Part shown: positions 41,880-53,194 of the stretch, piece by piece
Layout of the letters: the number at the start of each line of letters is the position of its first letter
Numbering within the stretch: position 1 is the stretch's first letter
DNA from: Lucinisca nassula
Lineage: Eukaryota; Mollusca; Bivalvia; Lucinida; Lucinidae
Direction of reading: 5' to 3'
Length of the DNA stretch: 64,000 nucleotides
Assembly: GCA_963580285.1 (NCBI GenBank)
Contig: OY757015.1
Location: 130,652,217 to 130,716,216, forward strand
The notes under the pieces: model-generated
Told to the model about the DNA's origin: nothing
Databases searched by the model: none
Seen by the model: only the letters and a program-made list of their open reading frames with translations
Program-made: the position numbers and the translations under genes

Positions 41880-43504
41880 GTCTACGGATTTGATATATGT
41901 GATAACCTGACATACTGCATATTGTAAAATGCAGTATGTCGGGCAAACTAATCGCATGTTGCAAATACGATTTAGCGAACACTAGGGTTGAATGAGTAAG
42001 CCTAAAAGAATTGACACTTTCTTGTACCGTCATTTCAGACGTAAGGTCATTCTATAAAAGATATTTCTATACAGCCAGTGGAAAAATTTATTATGATGTA
42101 AATTCTTCAGCTAGGGTTAAATTATTAAACGGCATGACACAGAATTAACCTGGATTTAATTATTACAGACACCTTTTCCATTAGGTTTTAATGACAACAT
42201 TTATCATGAGGGTAATATATCTAAAATGCCCGGCTTTGATATTTTCTCGCTTCTGGACTGTCGAAAGCGTAAAACTAGATCGCACGGCACCAGAAAAAAT
42301 GGTAATTATAAACGTAAATTACGTGCTTTTAAAAGAAACAATACCAGACTGAAGTTACGGTATATAATATTATTGAATATTGGACGCCACTCAATGCTTG
42401 CTTTTCTAAGTTCATCACCCATTTCTGTATTGCGGTTTCTGGATACCGAGGCAAATAAATTCTACGATAGTTCTTATCAGGTATACGACGCTGCTCTTTT
42501 AACTAGAGGTAATACTCAGCATGCTTTTCGTCCGTTCATCGATTCTGAAATTAATCACAAATGTCATTATATCAAAATATCCCTCATTAATACGGCTTTG
42601 GATTTTATAGGTCTACATAGAATCTACAGGGACAGTTCGGTTATTTCATCCATTCCTGTTTATTTTCAAAATAGAAGTAAAACAAAGATCAGGAATCGAT
42701 ACAATTTACTTACATCACCCATCAAAGACACCAAAGGGAAAGAAACACAAACATTTAAGCGACCAGGCCATAATGGAAACCTAAACAAAGGAAGGCCATA
42801 AAGACAGTTACTTTCCCACAAAATAGCCAAATGGCCAGCCAAAATAAAAAGACACAAGTGATACACACAGTACGTAACAAACAACAACATAAATAAGCCG
42901 CAAAATACTGAAACACCAATAATTTGTTATAAATACAATAAACCTGTTAGATTTATCATTTTTAAATTCAATAAACCTGGTTCTTGTCTTGATATTGACA
43001 CTAACACTCGTAATACATGTGATTGTAAAAATTCAGTGTATTGCTATCCTGCTGCTGGTCATATTATTACTGGCAATTTTAAAATTATTCCTGATTCTAG
43101 GATACGCTATATAATTTCTGAAGGACCGAAATATCGATTTCCTAGAGATGAAATCGCCGCTTCCTTGAATGAATTTGGTAATCGATGGTGTAAACGAGTT
43201 TGTTGAGCATAAAGCTCTTCAAGAATGGAAACTTAGCATTCTGAAATAAATGAACAAATGCATTTCTTTTTATTCGAAAAATACGAACTTATTACCTTCT
43301 AAACCTAAGACGTCTTTACGTCACCTTAAACTAGGTATTCAAGAATTTCATAAGAAGTTTGTTATGGCTCCAGCTGATAAGGCCGCTAACAATGTGGTCG
43401 TTGTTTGACGGCTTCACTATGTTAACCCTCTTCAGCAAGAGCTTTGTGGTACTAAGGCCTATGAACTTCAGCCTTTAGCTGTAGAGAGGGCTTTAGTTAG
43501 TGAC
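41880..43504 (+). pseudogene. Naiad-like PLE with N-terminal GIY-YIG endonuclease and CxC linker
   Basis: The only copy showing the 5' part. Near 41,890-42,060 one frame reads LIYVIT, a TGA, then YCKMQYVGQTNRMLQIRF and KPKRIDTFLYRHF. This is a GIY-YIG nuclease (IYV-YVG blocks, catalytic Arg in NRMLQIR). A linker with FNDNIYHEGNISKMP and KRKLRAFKR follows (frame open 42,226-42,801), then CDC at 43,018-43,026 (the CxC motif), HIITGNFKIIPD, SEGPKYRFPRDE, and APADKAANNVVVV (about 43,365), where RT would start. Endonuclease first and CxC before RT is the permuted layout of Naiad PLEs. Many stops; interrupted at 42,674-42,900 and cut at 43,504. Confidence 0.85.
42674..42900 (-). repeat. Naiad-like PLE tail inserted in PLE ORF, 7-bp TSD
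   Basis: CAAAATA at 42,667-42,673 and 42,901-42,907 flanks a 227-bp tail fragment in reverse orientation, starting GAAGTAAAACAAAGATCAGG. The plus-strand ORF continues across when it is removed. Confidence 0.88.
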
Positions 43505-44841
43505 CAAATTAGAAGTAGGGGCAATGATAAGGAATCGATGCAATTAACCCACAGCTCTCATCAGAGACAACAAAGGGAAGGAAACACAAACATGGACCAA
43601 CAGACCCTAATGGAAACATCAATAGCGGAAAGCCAAAAGGACAGTTACTTTGCCACAAAATGGCCTATAGGCTATCCATAATAAAATAATACAAGCGACA
43701 CAAACACGAAAAGATAACCATAAACAAAAATAAACCGCGACAGAAGAACCGCCTTGGAACGGTTAGCGGAAAGGAATTCCGCTGCGGGGGGGGGGGGGGG
43801 GGGGGGCGTAAATAGATTGTACGTGGCCACAATCCTCGCCCATACTTACGTCACGATTAAGAGAAACAATTTTTCAGTCCGCATGAAGGCCTCCTACCTC
43901 ATCAGTGCAACATCTCCGTGAACACAAAAATCAAACAACCACAGAGATGAAACGACGGTGAGGACTCGACAGCAAGAAACCACTGACATACTGAAGCATA
44001 AGAAAACCAACAGCTAAGCGATGGGCCCGACCAGAAACAGGGCATCAGGTACCAACCAACATAAGCCTTAGCGCTGGAACAGTCATAAAATCTGATGCCT
44101 GACCCACCGGCTTGCAATTAAAGAGGGACGCAAAGTTGTCAACCGTGATTGGGTTAGCTACCATGCATGCAGTATGTCGTATAAAATTAATTTAGAACCC
44201 AATCTTTTTATATCGAAGAATGATTTTACGAAATTGGGTGCTGAAGTCATTGCGGTTATATTTTTTTCTGAATTTATATACTAAGTCACCATAAAATTCG
44301 GGTTCCAATAGACCTTGTTGCAGACGAGATTAAAGTCCAATAATGAATTTTGAAATTAAATCAAAATGACGTCTATAAAATTTTTAAAAAGCTTAGCGTA
44401 GTGCATGGTACCGATAACCCTGATTAAGATGTTTAGCAGTTAACAATTTATTACGAGTGTTGAAGTCAGTTACATGACTACACACTCTGACAAATCGAAT
44501 AAATGGCGCAATATAAACGCCATAGCATGGCGCACGAGGAACATATCCATCCACAAAAGGAAAATTTACACTCTCAAAATCACAATCATTTCGTTTCTCA
44601 TAAATTTTGAAGGAAACAAACCCATCTGCAAAGATAGATGTAAATCCAAAAACGGGGCCACGGTATCAGAATAATTTGTTTAATTTAACTAAAGTTGTGG
44701 GTGTGGAGGTTAAATTTAACTAATCAAACCATCGAAGTAGGTATAGTCAATATTTAATAAATCATCCAAACATTTAGAAGTCGAGCTAAAAGCTTCAATG
44801 ACTTCAGACTGGTTTTCAGCAGAAAGGGAACTCATGAAAAG
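43505..44841 (-). pseudogene. Naiad-like PLE: tail and RT C-terminal half
   Basis: Tail border AATTAGAAGTAGGGGCAATG at the left. There is a G run of 22 at about 43,786. The coding part is read on the minus strand upward from 44,100. The catalytic block is better kept than elsewhere here: SKCLDDLLNIDYT at about 44,745-44,785, with both Asp of motif C present (Cys for the usual Tyr). The DDFDFEIVNF and QLIRFA regions are decayed. Interrupted at 44,842 by another tail. Confidence 0.78.
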
Positions 44842-45326
44842 TAGAAGTAAAACAAAGATCAGGAATTGATATAATTAACTTACTCCACCCATAAAAGACA
44901 CCAAAGGGAAAGAAATACAAACATTAAGCGACCAGACCATAATGGAAACCTAAACAAAGGAAGGCCATAAGGACAGTTACTTTCCCACAAAATGGCCATA
45001 TGGCCATCCAAAACCAAAAGACACAAGTGATACACACAGTAAGTAACAAACAACAACATAAATAAATCGCCACAGAAGGGCCGCCTTGGAACGGTCAGTG
45101 GAAGATTTCCACTGGGGGGGCTTAAATCGATTTTACGTGGCCACAATCCTCGCCCTTACTTCCGTCGCGATTTAGACAAATAATTTGTTCAGTCCGCATG
45201 AAGGCCTCCTAACTCATCAGTGCAACATCTCCGTGAACACAAAAATCAAAGAACCACAGAGGCGAGACAACGGTGAGGACTCGACAGCAAGCAACCACTG
45301 AAATGCTGCAGCAAAAGAAAACCAAC
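44842..45326 (-). repeat. Naiad-like PLE tail nested in PLE RT
   Basis: Starts TAGAAGTAAAACAAAGATC and ends AAAGAAAACCAAC. RT sequence continues at 45,327 with AGTCTCTCCCATAACAAAAC. The site is the same as the junction at 28,204. Confidence 0.8.
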
Positions 45327-45652
45327 AGTCTCTCCCATAACAAAACATAAACAGATCAACCAAAAGGGTTGTGCAATTAGTGCCCATCGGAATACCCCAA
45401 CAACTTGTCTAAATACCAAATCGTATGTAAATATTGTCAAGTAGAAAGTTGAGAGCTTCACACACTTTCTGACATGACCATAAAGTATAACTTTATCCTC
45501 TTCAGAAGTGAATTAAGCATTTCTTACATTACATGCAAGAAAGAGGGAGTCTTCCCTATGAAATGTCCATTCAATTAAATCATTAAGTTTTTTTTTATAA
45601 GATTCTGAGGAAGTGTAGTGTAAAGGAGGGAAAAATCATAAGTAGACAGAAT
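45327..45652 (-). pseudogene. Naiad-like PLE RT continuation
   Basis: Minus-strand complement of the GTNCAPL and ADLFLFCYE-type region (about 45,340-45,390) and upstream blocks, decayed. It ends at 45,652, where a plus-oriented copy begins. Confidence 0.7.
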
Positions 45653-46362
45653 TTCGTAAAATCAATCTTCGGTATAAAAATGGGTACAACATAAATGCTA
45701 TACGACAGACTGCATACATGGTAGTTAACCCAGTCACGGTTGACAACTTTGCTTCCCTCTTTAATTGCACGCCGGTGGGTCAGGCATCATATTCTATGAC
45801 GGTTCCAGCGTAAAGGCTTATGTGGGTTGGTACCTGATGCTCTGTTTCTGGTCGGGCCCATCGGAGTCTAACTGTTGGTTATCTTTTGCTCCAGCATTTC
45901 AGTGGTTTCGTGCTGCCGAGTCCTCACCGTGGTTTCATCTCTGTGGTTGTTTGATTTTTGTGTTCACGGAGATGTTGCACTGATGAGTTAAGAGGCCTTC
46001 ATGCGGACTGAACAAATTATTTGTCTTAATCGCGACGGAAGTAAGGGCGAGCATTGTGGCCACGTAAAGTCGATTTAAGTTCCGCTGACAGTTCCAAGGC
46101 GGCTCTTCTGTCGCGGTTTATTTTTGTTATGGTTTGTCTTTGGGTGTTTGTGTCGCTTATATTATTTTATTTTGGATAGCCTATTGGCCATTTTGTGGGA
46201 AAGTAACTGTCCTTTTTGCTTTCCGCTTTTGATGTTTCCATTAGGGACTGTTGTTTCATGTTTGTTTTTCTGTCCCTTTGGTGTCTCTGATGGGAGCTGT
46301 GGGTTAATTGTTTCGATTCCTGATCATTGCCTCCACTTCTACTTTTCATACTGTTCCTTAAA
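45653..46362 (+). repeat. Naiad-like PLE thumb end and tail, plus orientation
   Basis: Plus-strand reading gives CMVVNPVTVDNFASLFN-like residues (about 45,715-45,765), then the tail to GATCATTGCCTCCACTTCTA. It forms an inverted pair with the minus copy immediately to the left. Confidence 0.82.
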
Positions 46363-48620
46363 TTAAACAGAATACGGAAGAACTGAAGGTAAATCCTTTA
46401 AATAGATGGCGGGTATAACAATAGCCCACAAAACAGCTATGCCTACAAAAAGCCCATAGATATCAAACAAGCAGTTGTTATACAACGAGGTACGAACATC
46501 GGTCTATTACAGAAATAACTGGTCTTCTTTAATAATGGTCTCCGATTGAGGGTAACAAACAGCATTTGAATAAAATTGCCTAGCATGAAGGTGTATACGT
46601 TACTTTTAACAATTGTAATGCGAAATTGTACAATCGTTAAGGCACATTCGTTTTTTATTCATTTCAGAGAAGCTAAACCCAAGATCTGGCATGAACAATT
46701 CAGGTAATTCAGCGCGTTGTTATTTAAGCCGAATCACGACAAAACATACCAGGCAGCAGCGACAAAGATCGGCGAACAGAAAAGACACAGATCAAAGCCT
46801 GCGAATCTACCACTCCATTCGCCTATCTCAATTTCGATAACCCAGAAGACAAAGTCCATACGACCAGCGAAAACTCTGGTCAGACTGCGCGGATATTTAT
46901 GGTGATGAATTTGTTATTTAATCGTCATCTTCAATATTTTTTCGTTGACAATGCCAACGCGATCGTTCCCTTGAAGTTTGATTTCTTTATTAGATTTGGG
47001 TGTCTGCACCTTGTTTGTGTTTGTGTGTTTACATCCGTGTCCTATATGTGTTTCTAAGCAACTTTGCTGAATGTTTTTAATTCCCATTTACCGATAATCT
47101 GAAGACCTTGGATGTTTCGCTGCTGGCAGTCATGGGGTGGGCGTTCCATTGCAGTTTTCCTTTTTGTTGTTGTTACACTTACTCTTTTTTTGTTTTTGTA
47201 TGTGTCGTCTTAAGTCTTGTTTTTCTCTCAGTGGCTTAGGTTGGCTGTGTTCGTATGTTGTGCCTTGTCTTGAGTATCCTTTTCTGTTTATCTTGCTGAT
47301 CGCAGCGATTGTCGCGCTCCGGCTTAAATGTAAGTTTATTTGCTTTGCATAGCGATTTATATTATTGCAAAGTATGGTACACGTGGTGCCAGAACAAATT
47401 GGGTACTTTTAGTTGCAAACTGATACCCAATCTTGTGTCGTAGTGTAAAATAAACTTATCAGTCCGTCCGCTTTTGTCCAAGATTTTAACCAATCATTCG
47501 TCATAGGAATCTATTGAGATTAACAATTGTATCTTTTCCTGAATGAATATTGCCTGTCAGAAAAACGTCGGTGTTCATCCAAGTAAGTACTATATGTTCT
47601 AATGGGCGGTTGGATGAGGCAAACGTGTCGTGGCTAACTTATAATGGCTTACGGCTTGGCAAGCCCGCTGCCCTTGCTGCAGAATAGGATAAAGGGGTAT
47701 GTTCTAATTTCATCTGTTTCTTCGTTTCCCTCTTTGTCACATATCCCTCGCTACCATCTTTTCTACCATTTTTTCTGTCTCAAATAAGCCTTTCCGGGAA
47801 AAGACCCAAAATGATCTATAAGGGTTGTCGAGTCATTAAAATCCCTACCCAATCAGCTGCAATAAGTACATGGCACGTATATCAGTGATACAGGGCATTA
47901 ATTAAACACAAAAGTTCAAACGCCTCCCTCACAAAGTGGCATGTGTTTCCATGGACTCGTTCTTTGGAATTGTTTCCATATGAAGAGATTTGTAATACAA
48001 ATATGAATATACTGGTCATTGTGTGTTTGGTTCTTAAGGACTAGGATACAACACAGAAGGCATAAGTCTGTAAGCAGTTATGTAACTGTGACAAAACTAC
48101 AGTACTATACATAAAATAGGCCGGTCTTGTAAATGAAGTCTCCTTGTACTCACTTTTATTGAAAGAATCCTTTTCTCCACCGTCCGATTCTGCAGCTCAA
48201 TTCCCCCTACCCCCCATTCAATAGGTCTAACAATGCTTGTAATGTTTGTGGCTGTAGAAGTCCCTGAAATACGCCTTTACGTCACCTACCGAATTCTTCT
48301 TTTTATGACCTTGACTTTTCTGTGTAATTGTTATCATTCGAATACCTGCCTAACCATACCTTACAAAAGCTGTTCTTACATATCCTACTCTTAAGACCTA
48401 CATTACCATGGCCTACCTCATTCTTATTCTGTCTTAACCCAATGCCTTACTGCAAACCTACGTTGACCCTTACTGTGCTTCAAGGATGAGAGTTGTCAGT
48501 TTCTGTCGACAGAATCTGCCATGTTCTTGGCAACAATAAATGCTAGACTTGCAAATTTGTAAATAGAAAATATATGAATGTCATATAAGCTGCAGGACAG
48601 AACTTACGCCCAGGCTTTGT
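46363..48620. other. 2.2 kb without recognised gene
   Basis: Contains a possible short exon-like segment near 46,670-46,703 (TTTCAG before, GTAATT after) that is too short to judge. A 71-codon hydrophobic plus-strand frame (47,137-47,352) also has no recognised domain. No known repeat was identified with confidence. Confidence 0.45.
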
Positions 48621-49139
48621 ACAGTACACCCGCCGCAAATCTGTTTGAACCCGCGCAACCCCGCGTTGCGCGGAGTATGATGAAAAGGATTAAATCTGAA
48701 ACGACCGTCGCGGAAACGCGCCGATCGGGGGATCGCGGGGTAACCGCGGTGTTTCCGCGGCGTTATGACAGGTATAAAATTGATTGTCCGCGTTACCTGT
48801 CTTCAAATGTCGATCCAAAATCGCTGCGTTTCCGCGGCGGGGAATGATAAAATGGGAGTGGCCTAAGTAAAATGGGTGTGTCTAAAGTACATTAACATTA
48901 ACATGTGTCTAGTAGCGCTGCATTTAATGCTTTTGTTTTGTTTCTGTTTAAATTGTAAAATTAATTTAAGTATCACTTATACGTAATCACTTATACGTAA
49001 GTAATTAATGCCTTATATTTGTTGTGTTTCGATTGATGTTATTTCTTACGAATGAAAGAGTCCCGAAATTAATTAGCACCCTTTACTCACTATAGTGAGT
49101 GCGCAGTTCAGTTCACGATCGGTGTACCCTTTACGAAAA

Positions 49140-49410
49140 CACGCCTATTCAAATATGTCGGAAAATGTTATCACCAAAAATGGGAAGTTTCAGATAAAAA
49201 ATCTGATATTTTTATGAGTTCTGCACGAGACATAGGTTGTTGGTACTCGTAATAGTCGCCTTGGCGAGGCGGTTCTAACAAGTAACCACAATCGTTGTTT
49301 CGTGAGCAGAAATAAGAGAAATTTGAAATACCCCCTTAGACCAGTTTTGCTATATAAAAGTGGGATTTAAGTGGGTCAAAATTATATACATGTAGGCGTG
49401 TTTGCGTCAT
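49140..49410 (+). repeat. Repeat F, longest copy
   Basis: AACACGCCTATTCAAATATG at the left and its near complement ATACATGTAGGCGTGTTTGC at the right form terminal inverted repeats, with AGATAAAAAATCTGATATTT and CGCCTTGGCGAGGCGGTTC hairpins inside. This copy suggests repeat F is a ~270-bp fold-back MITE. Confidence 0.7.
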
Positions 49411-49432
49411 GCTTACCATACTAACTCGAGAC

Positions 49433-49582
49433 CCAGCAGGCACATGACGTAATTGTGACGTCATATCAACGTCTGTATATCGTCATGACGTTTATGCAAC
49501 GTCGCATTAACGGTTGTGCAACGTCTAGACGTTGCACCGACGTTGATTTGACGTTGCCCTAGCGACGTGTGCCTGTTGGACA
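49433..49582. mobile_element. MITE with CCAGCAGGCACA TIRs
   Basis: Starts CCAGCAGGCACATGACGT and ends CGACGTGTGCCTGTTGG. The inside consists of ACGTTG/CAACGT words in alternating orientation. About 150 bp, no coding capacity. Superfamily is not assigned. Confidence 0.7.
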
Positions 49583-50184
49583 AGCTTATACAGTTTGGTC
49601 CGTTTGCTTGTTTGTAGATTATCAAGCCAGTCAACACGTCTTTGGCCATATTGAATCTGCCCGTCTACATATACCTAAATACATGTACACATTCTGGGTC
49701 GAGTATACTGTACATAACCACCACAGTGCACATAAAGGCAGGATTTCATGATCGGTTTTGAGAAAATGGCAGGCATAGAACCCGCGACATCCTGATCACC
49801 ATGAAATATGTTCTTATGCTACATGATATGTACATGTACATTGTACTAACACCAACAGTAAGTTATATATGTACATGTATTTTATTCACAATTACGGACT
49901 AAAGAATAATCCTCAGTAGCTCAAACTATCCCTGCCTTGAATTTATGCTGCTGAGGGTTATTCATATCACTAGGTCAGGAGGCATATTGGGGATAAATAA
50001 GATCCTTGGCTATGAATAAGGAGTTTAGTCAAAAGCATTAACGTAATGACGGAATGGAAGAACTAATCAGACAAGTCGAGCGTAAAGAAAGCAACAAAAA
50101 GTTAGCTTGAGCATAGAATGTCAGTTCAGCGTCGAGCCGTCAGAGATACGAGGTGGCAACGTCGTATCGCTGTCGGCCCGACGC

Positions 50185-50525
50185 TGGCCCGTGGTTTGGT
50201 GCTGGCTGGCAGCTGTTGGGTTTGTTTGTTTGCTTGAATCGAGGTTTAACGTCCCCGTCAACACTGTATAGGTCATTTCGGAGGCGCTGCTTCCAATTTT
50301 GTGGGACTTTTACCCGACATTGAGATAAAATGACATCTCAAGCGATGCTGCCCAATGAAACTAAATGGGTTTATAAGCATGGACCCGCGACATACGCACC
50401 GCTTTGCCTTGGCAGGCTTAGATCCTCTAATTGGTTTACCAGTAATCGTGTGCGGTCGGATTTCAGCTCTGCATGGAAGCATCATGCAGCGCATCTATTT
50501 CTTCAAGCCCCGATGGGCGGGGGCC
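50185..50525 (-). repeat. SINE-like repeat B, left arm of inverted pair
   Basis: From GGTGCTGGCTGGCAGCTG and the GTTTGTTTGTTTGCTTGAA tail to CCCCGATGGGCGGGGGCC. The SINE and about 30 bp of its flank are mirrored at 50,911-51,240. Confidence 0.85.
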
Positions 50526-50910
50526 GTGGCAGTTTTGATGCTGGTGTGCTTATGCATGGCTGAATCTGCTAATGCATTTCATCCAGTGACTTCATAGAAT
50601 CGGTTACTTTTACCAAGGAAAAGTCATCGCAACATAACATCCCGAACAGATACACAAAGGTGAACCAACACTGCAGCGATAACGACGTTGTTTAGTCATT
50701 GTGTGCCCATATGGATACATGTACATTATTGTACTTTATTCAATGGGGACAGAATAAGAGTATGTACTGAAAAAACCTTATGCTTCGGTATAAAATATTG
50801 ACGTAAATAGTAAATAATGCAGCTTTATAAATGGAACTAAGAAACCATATAAATCAACTTTTTTAATCATTATTTATTTATTTGAAAATCATTATATACA
50901 TTAGGTCGGT

Positions 50911-51240
50911 TCCCGCCCATCGGGGCTTGAGGAAATAGTTGGGCTGCATGATGCTTCCACGCAGAGCTGTAACCGACCCGCACACGAGTACTGGTAAACC
51001 GCTTAGAGGATCTAAGCCTGCCCAGGCAAAGCGGTGAGAGTCGGCCCGTCCATGTTAATAAACCCAATTCGTTCAATGGGCGGCAGGGCTTGAGATGTCA
51101 TTTCATTTCAAGGTCGGGTTAAAGTCCCACAAAATTGGAAGCAACGTCTCCAAAATGACCTTTACAGTGTTGACGGGGACGTTAAACCTCAAATCAAGCA
51201 AACAAACAGCTGCCAGCCAGCACCAAACCACGGGCCAAAT
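50911..51240 (+). repeat. SINE-like repeat B, right arm of inverted pair
   Basis: From CCCGCCCATCGGGGCTTGAG to a CAAGCAAACAAAC tail and then CAGCTGCCAGCCAGCACC, the complement of the flank of the other arm. Spacer ~385 bp. Confidence 0.85.
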
Positions 51241-52449
51241 CAAACAAACAAATATATATTAGGACATCCAACTAATAAATATGATAGGACAACCTGTCAA
51301 TCATCACAGTTATACACACCGCAACTACGCGGCGCGGTCTCACAGGTAAATAAGATAACCGCGGCGGATCCGCGGCGTGTACGCCGCGTGATCGCGGTGG
51401 CTTGCAGCGGGGCTTAGTGCGGGGTCATGCGCGGAAATGTGGCGGACCAAAGCAAATATACCGCGGGGTTGCGCGGGTTCAAATAGATTTGCGGCGGGTG
51501 TACTGTAGATAGTTAATATGTTCTTTTATTATGTTTTTGTTTTCCTTTCTGTCCATAGAAATCCAATTTTTAATACGTCAAAGATTACTCAGATACTTTA
51601 AAAGCTTGAAGCCTCAAACTTGGTATACTGTGTGATGATGATAATGATGATGATGACTTTTATCATGAAAGAGATAATGGGGTTTCTTGGCCTACTTATT
51701 CATCTGTTCATCTGGAGCTTTGGCTACAAAAACGTACGTTCCAAATTTCTACTAAATATATGCGGGTTGCCATCATTTCGGATGTTGCAGAGTTCAGGTT
51801 GTACAATCCTATTCAAACAGTGCCTTCAGAGAAAAACCCTTTCCGTCGTTGTCTGGAAATTGACTTCAGAAACAATGGTCTAGACGCGCTTAATATTTAG
51901 AGCCATAAGAAAGTGACTCTAACGTTAGCAGTTTACTTCAAAGATAGGACCTACAATCATCTACAGTTATTCGTCTCTAATCGTCTCCCATTGTATTTAC
52001 AATTTTTAATTACAAAACCGTGCTTCAAGGGCTAAATACTGCGAACATAACTAAAAATCACCGTGTGTTGATGTAAAGCTTACAATCCAGCCGGCTACAT
52101 CATAACAGGAGACCTCAATATTGTCGGGGTATCAAAATCAGAACATTGTTTCAAAAGGCCCTCAGTAAAGGGACCCTTGCCTTTACTTCAAAACAAAATT
52201 CCAAATTAACTTCAGAACCTGTTTAAGAGTATGCATGACGCTCGGTCACGAAATAGGACGTGGCGGTTGATACCCTCTCTGAATGGGTTAAATCGGTTAT
52301 GTCCTTGGTAAACAGGTGTGTCTCGGTTATCAGCAGAGCTATGTGCCGCCGACATGAATCGGTGTTCGATGACCCTAATTTTGTTGATGAACTAGCTGAA
52401 ATCCAGGAAAACTTTGTCGTTGTATAAGCCGACAAGACTTCTAACAAAG

Positions 52450-53194
52450 TAGAAGTAAAACAAAGATCAGAAATCGATACAATTAACTTACTCTACCCAT
52501 CAATGACACCAAAGGGAAAGAAATACAAACACTAAGCGACCAGACCATAATGGAAACTTAAACAAAGGAAGGCCATAAGGACAGTTACTTTGCCACAAAA
52601 TGGCCATATGGCCATCCAAAATTAAAAGACACAAGTGATACATACAGTAAGTAACAAACAACAACATAAATAAATCGCCACAGAAGAACCGCCTTGGAAC
52701 GGTCAGTGGAAAGATTTCCACTGGGGGGGGGGGTCTTCAATCGATTTTACGTGGCCACAATCCTCGCCCTTACTTCTGCCGCGATTTAGACAAATAATTT
52801 GTTCAGTCCGCATGAAGGCCTCCTAACTCATCAGTGCAACATCTCCGTGAACACAAATAATCAAAGAACCACAGAGGTGAGACAACGGTGAGGACTCGAC
52901 AGCAAGAAACCACTGAAATGCTGGAGCAAAAGAAAACCAACAGTTAGACTCCGATGGGCCCGACCAGAGACAGAGCATCAAGCACCAACCAACATTACCC
53001 TGAATTAGATCTCTCTAATTCTCAATAAGCCTTTATGTTGGTACCGTCATAGAATCTGAGGCCTGACCCACCGGCGTGCAATTAAAGAGGGAAGCAAAGT
53101 TGCCAACCGTGATTGGGTTAACTACCATGTATGAAGTCTGTCGTAAAATAATCATGTTGTACCCAATCTTTTTATATCGAAGAATGATTTTACG
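52450..53194 (-). repeat. Naiad-like PLE tail insertion, 10-bp TSD
   Basis: TCTAACAAAG at 52,440-52,449 and 53,195-53,204. The insert starts TAGAAGTAAAACAAAGATC and ends TCGAAGAATGATTTTACG, a 5'-truncated 745-bp copy including the thumb-end coding part (about 53,040-53,160). Confidence 0.9.

Larger units (their letters stand above)
48622..51505. mobile_element. TA-flanked 2.9-kb element with 44-bp TIRs
   Basis: The left end CAGTACACCCGCCGCAAATC (48,622) and the right end, its complement GATTTGCGGCGGGTGTACTG (51,505), extend for about 44 bp with one mismatch. TA lies directly outside on both sides. The terminal ~200 bp are CpG-rich (many CCGCGG), unlike the AT-rich interior. No transposase is seen; the interior holds a repeat F, a MITE and two inverted SINE-like B copies. 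The CAGT start and TA target suggest a pogo-like origin. It could instead be two separate solo ends. Confidence 0.65.

Noticed and set aside
42226..42801. 191-codon frame as a novel host gene
   Set aside because: It is the endonuclease-RT linker of a Naiad-like PLE running into a nested PLE tail; stops lie on both sides and CxC and RT-start motifs follow in order.
46668..46703. Possible 36-bp micro-exon between TTTCAG and GTAATT
   Set aside because: Too short to test by eye, weak donor, no neighbouring exon recognised; needs RNA evidence.
47137..47352. Hydrophobic 71-codon frame as a small membrane protein
   Set aside because: T-rich sequence gives Leu/Phe/Cys by composition; no conserved pattern, no support for expression.
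47380..47400. Possible LTR-retrotransposon primer-binding site (TGGTGCCAGAAC)
   Set aside because: No paired LTR, polypurine tract or gag-pol sequence was found nearby.
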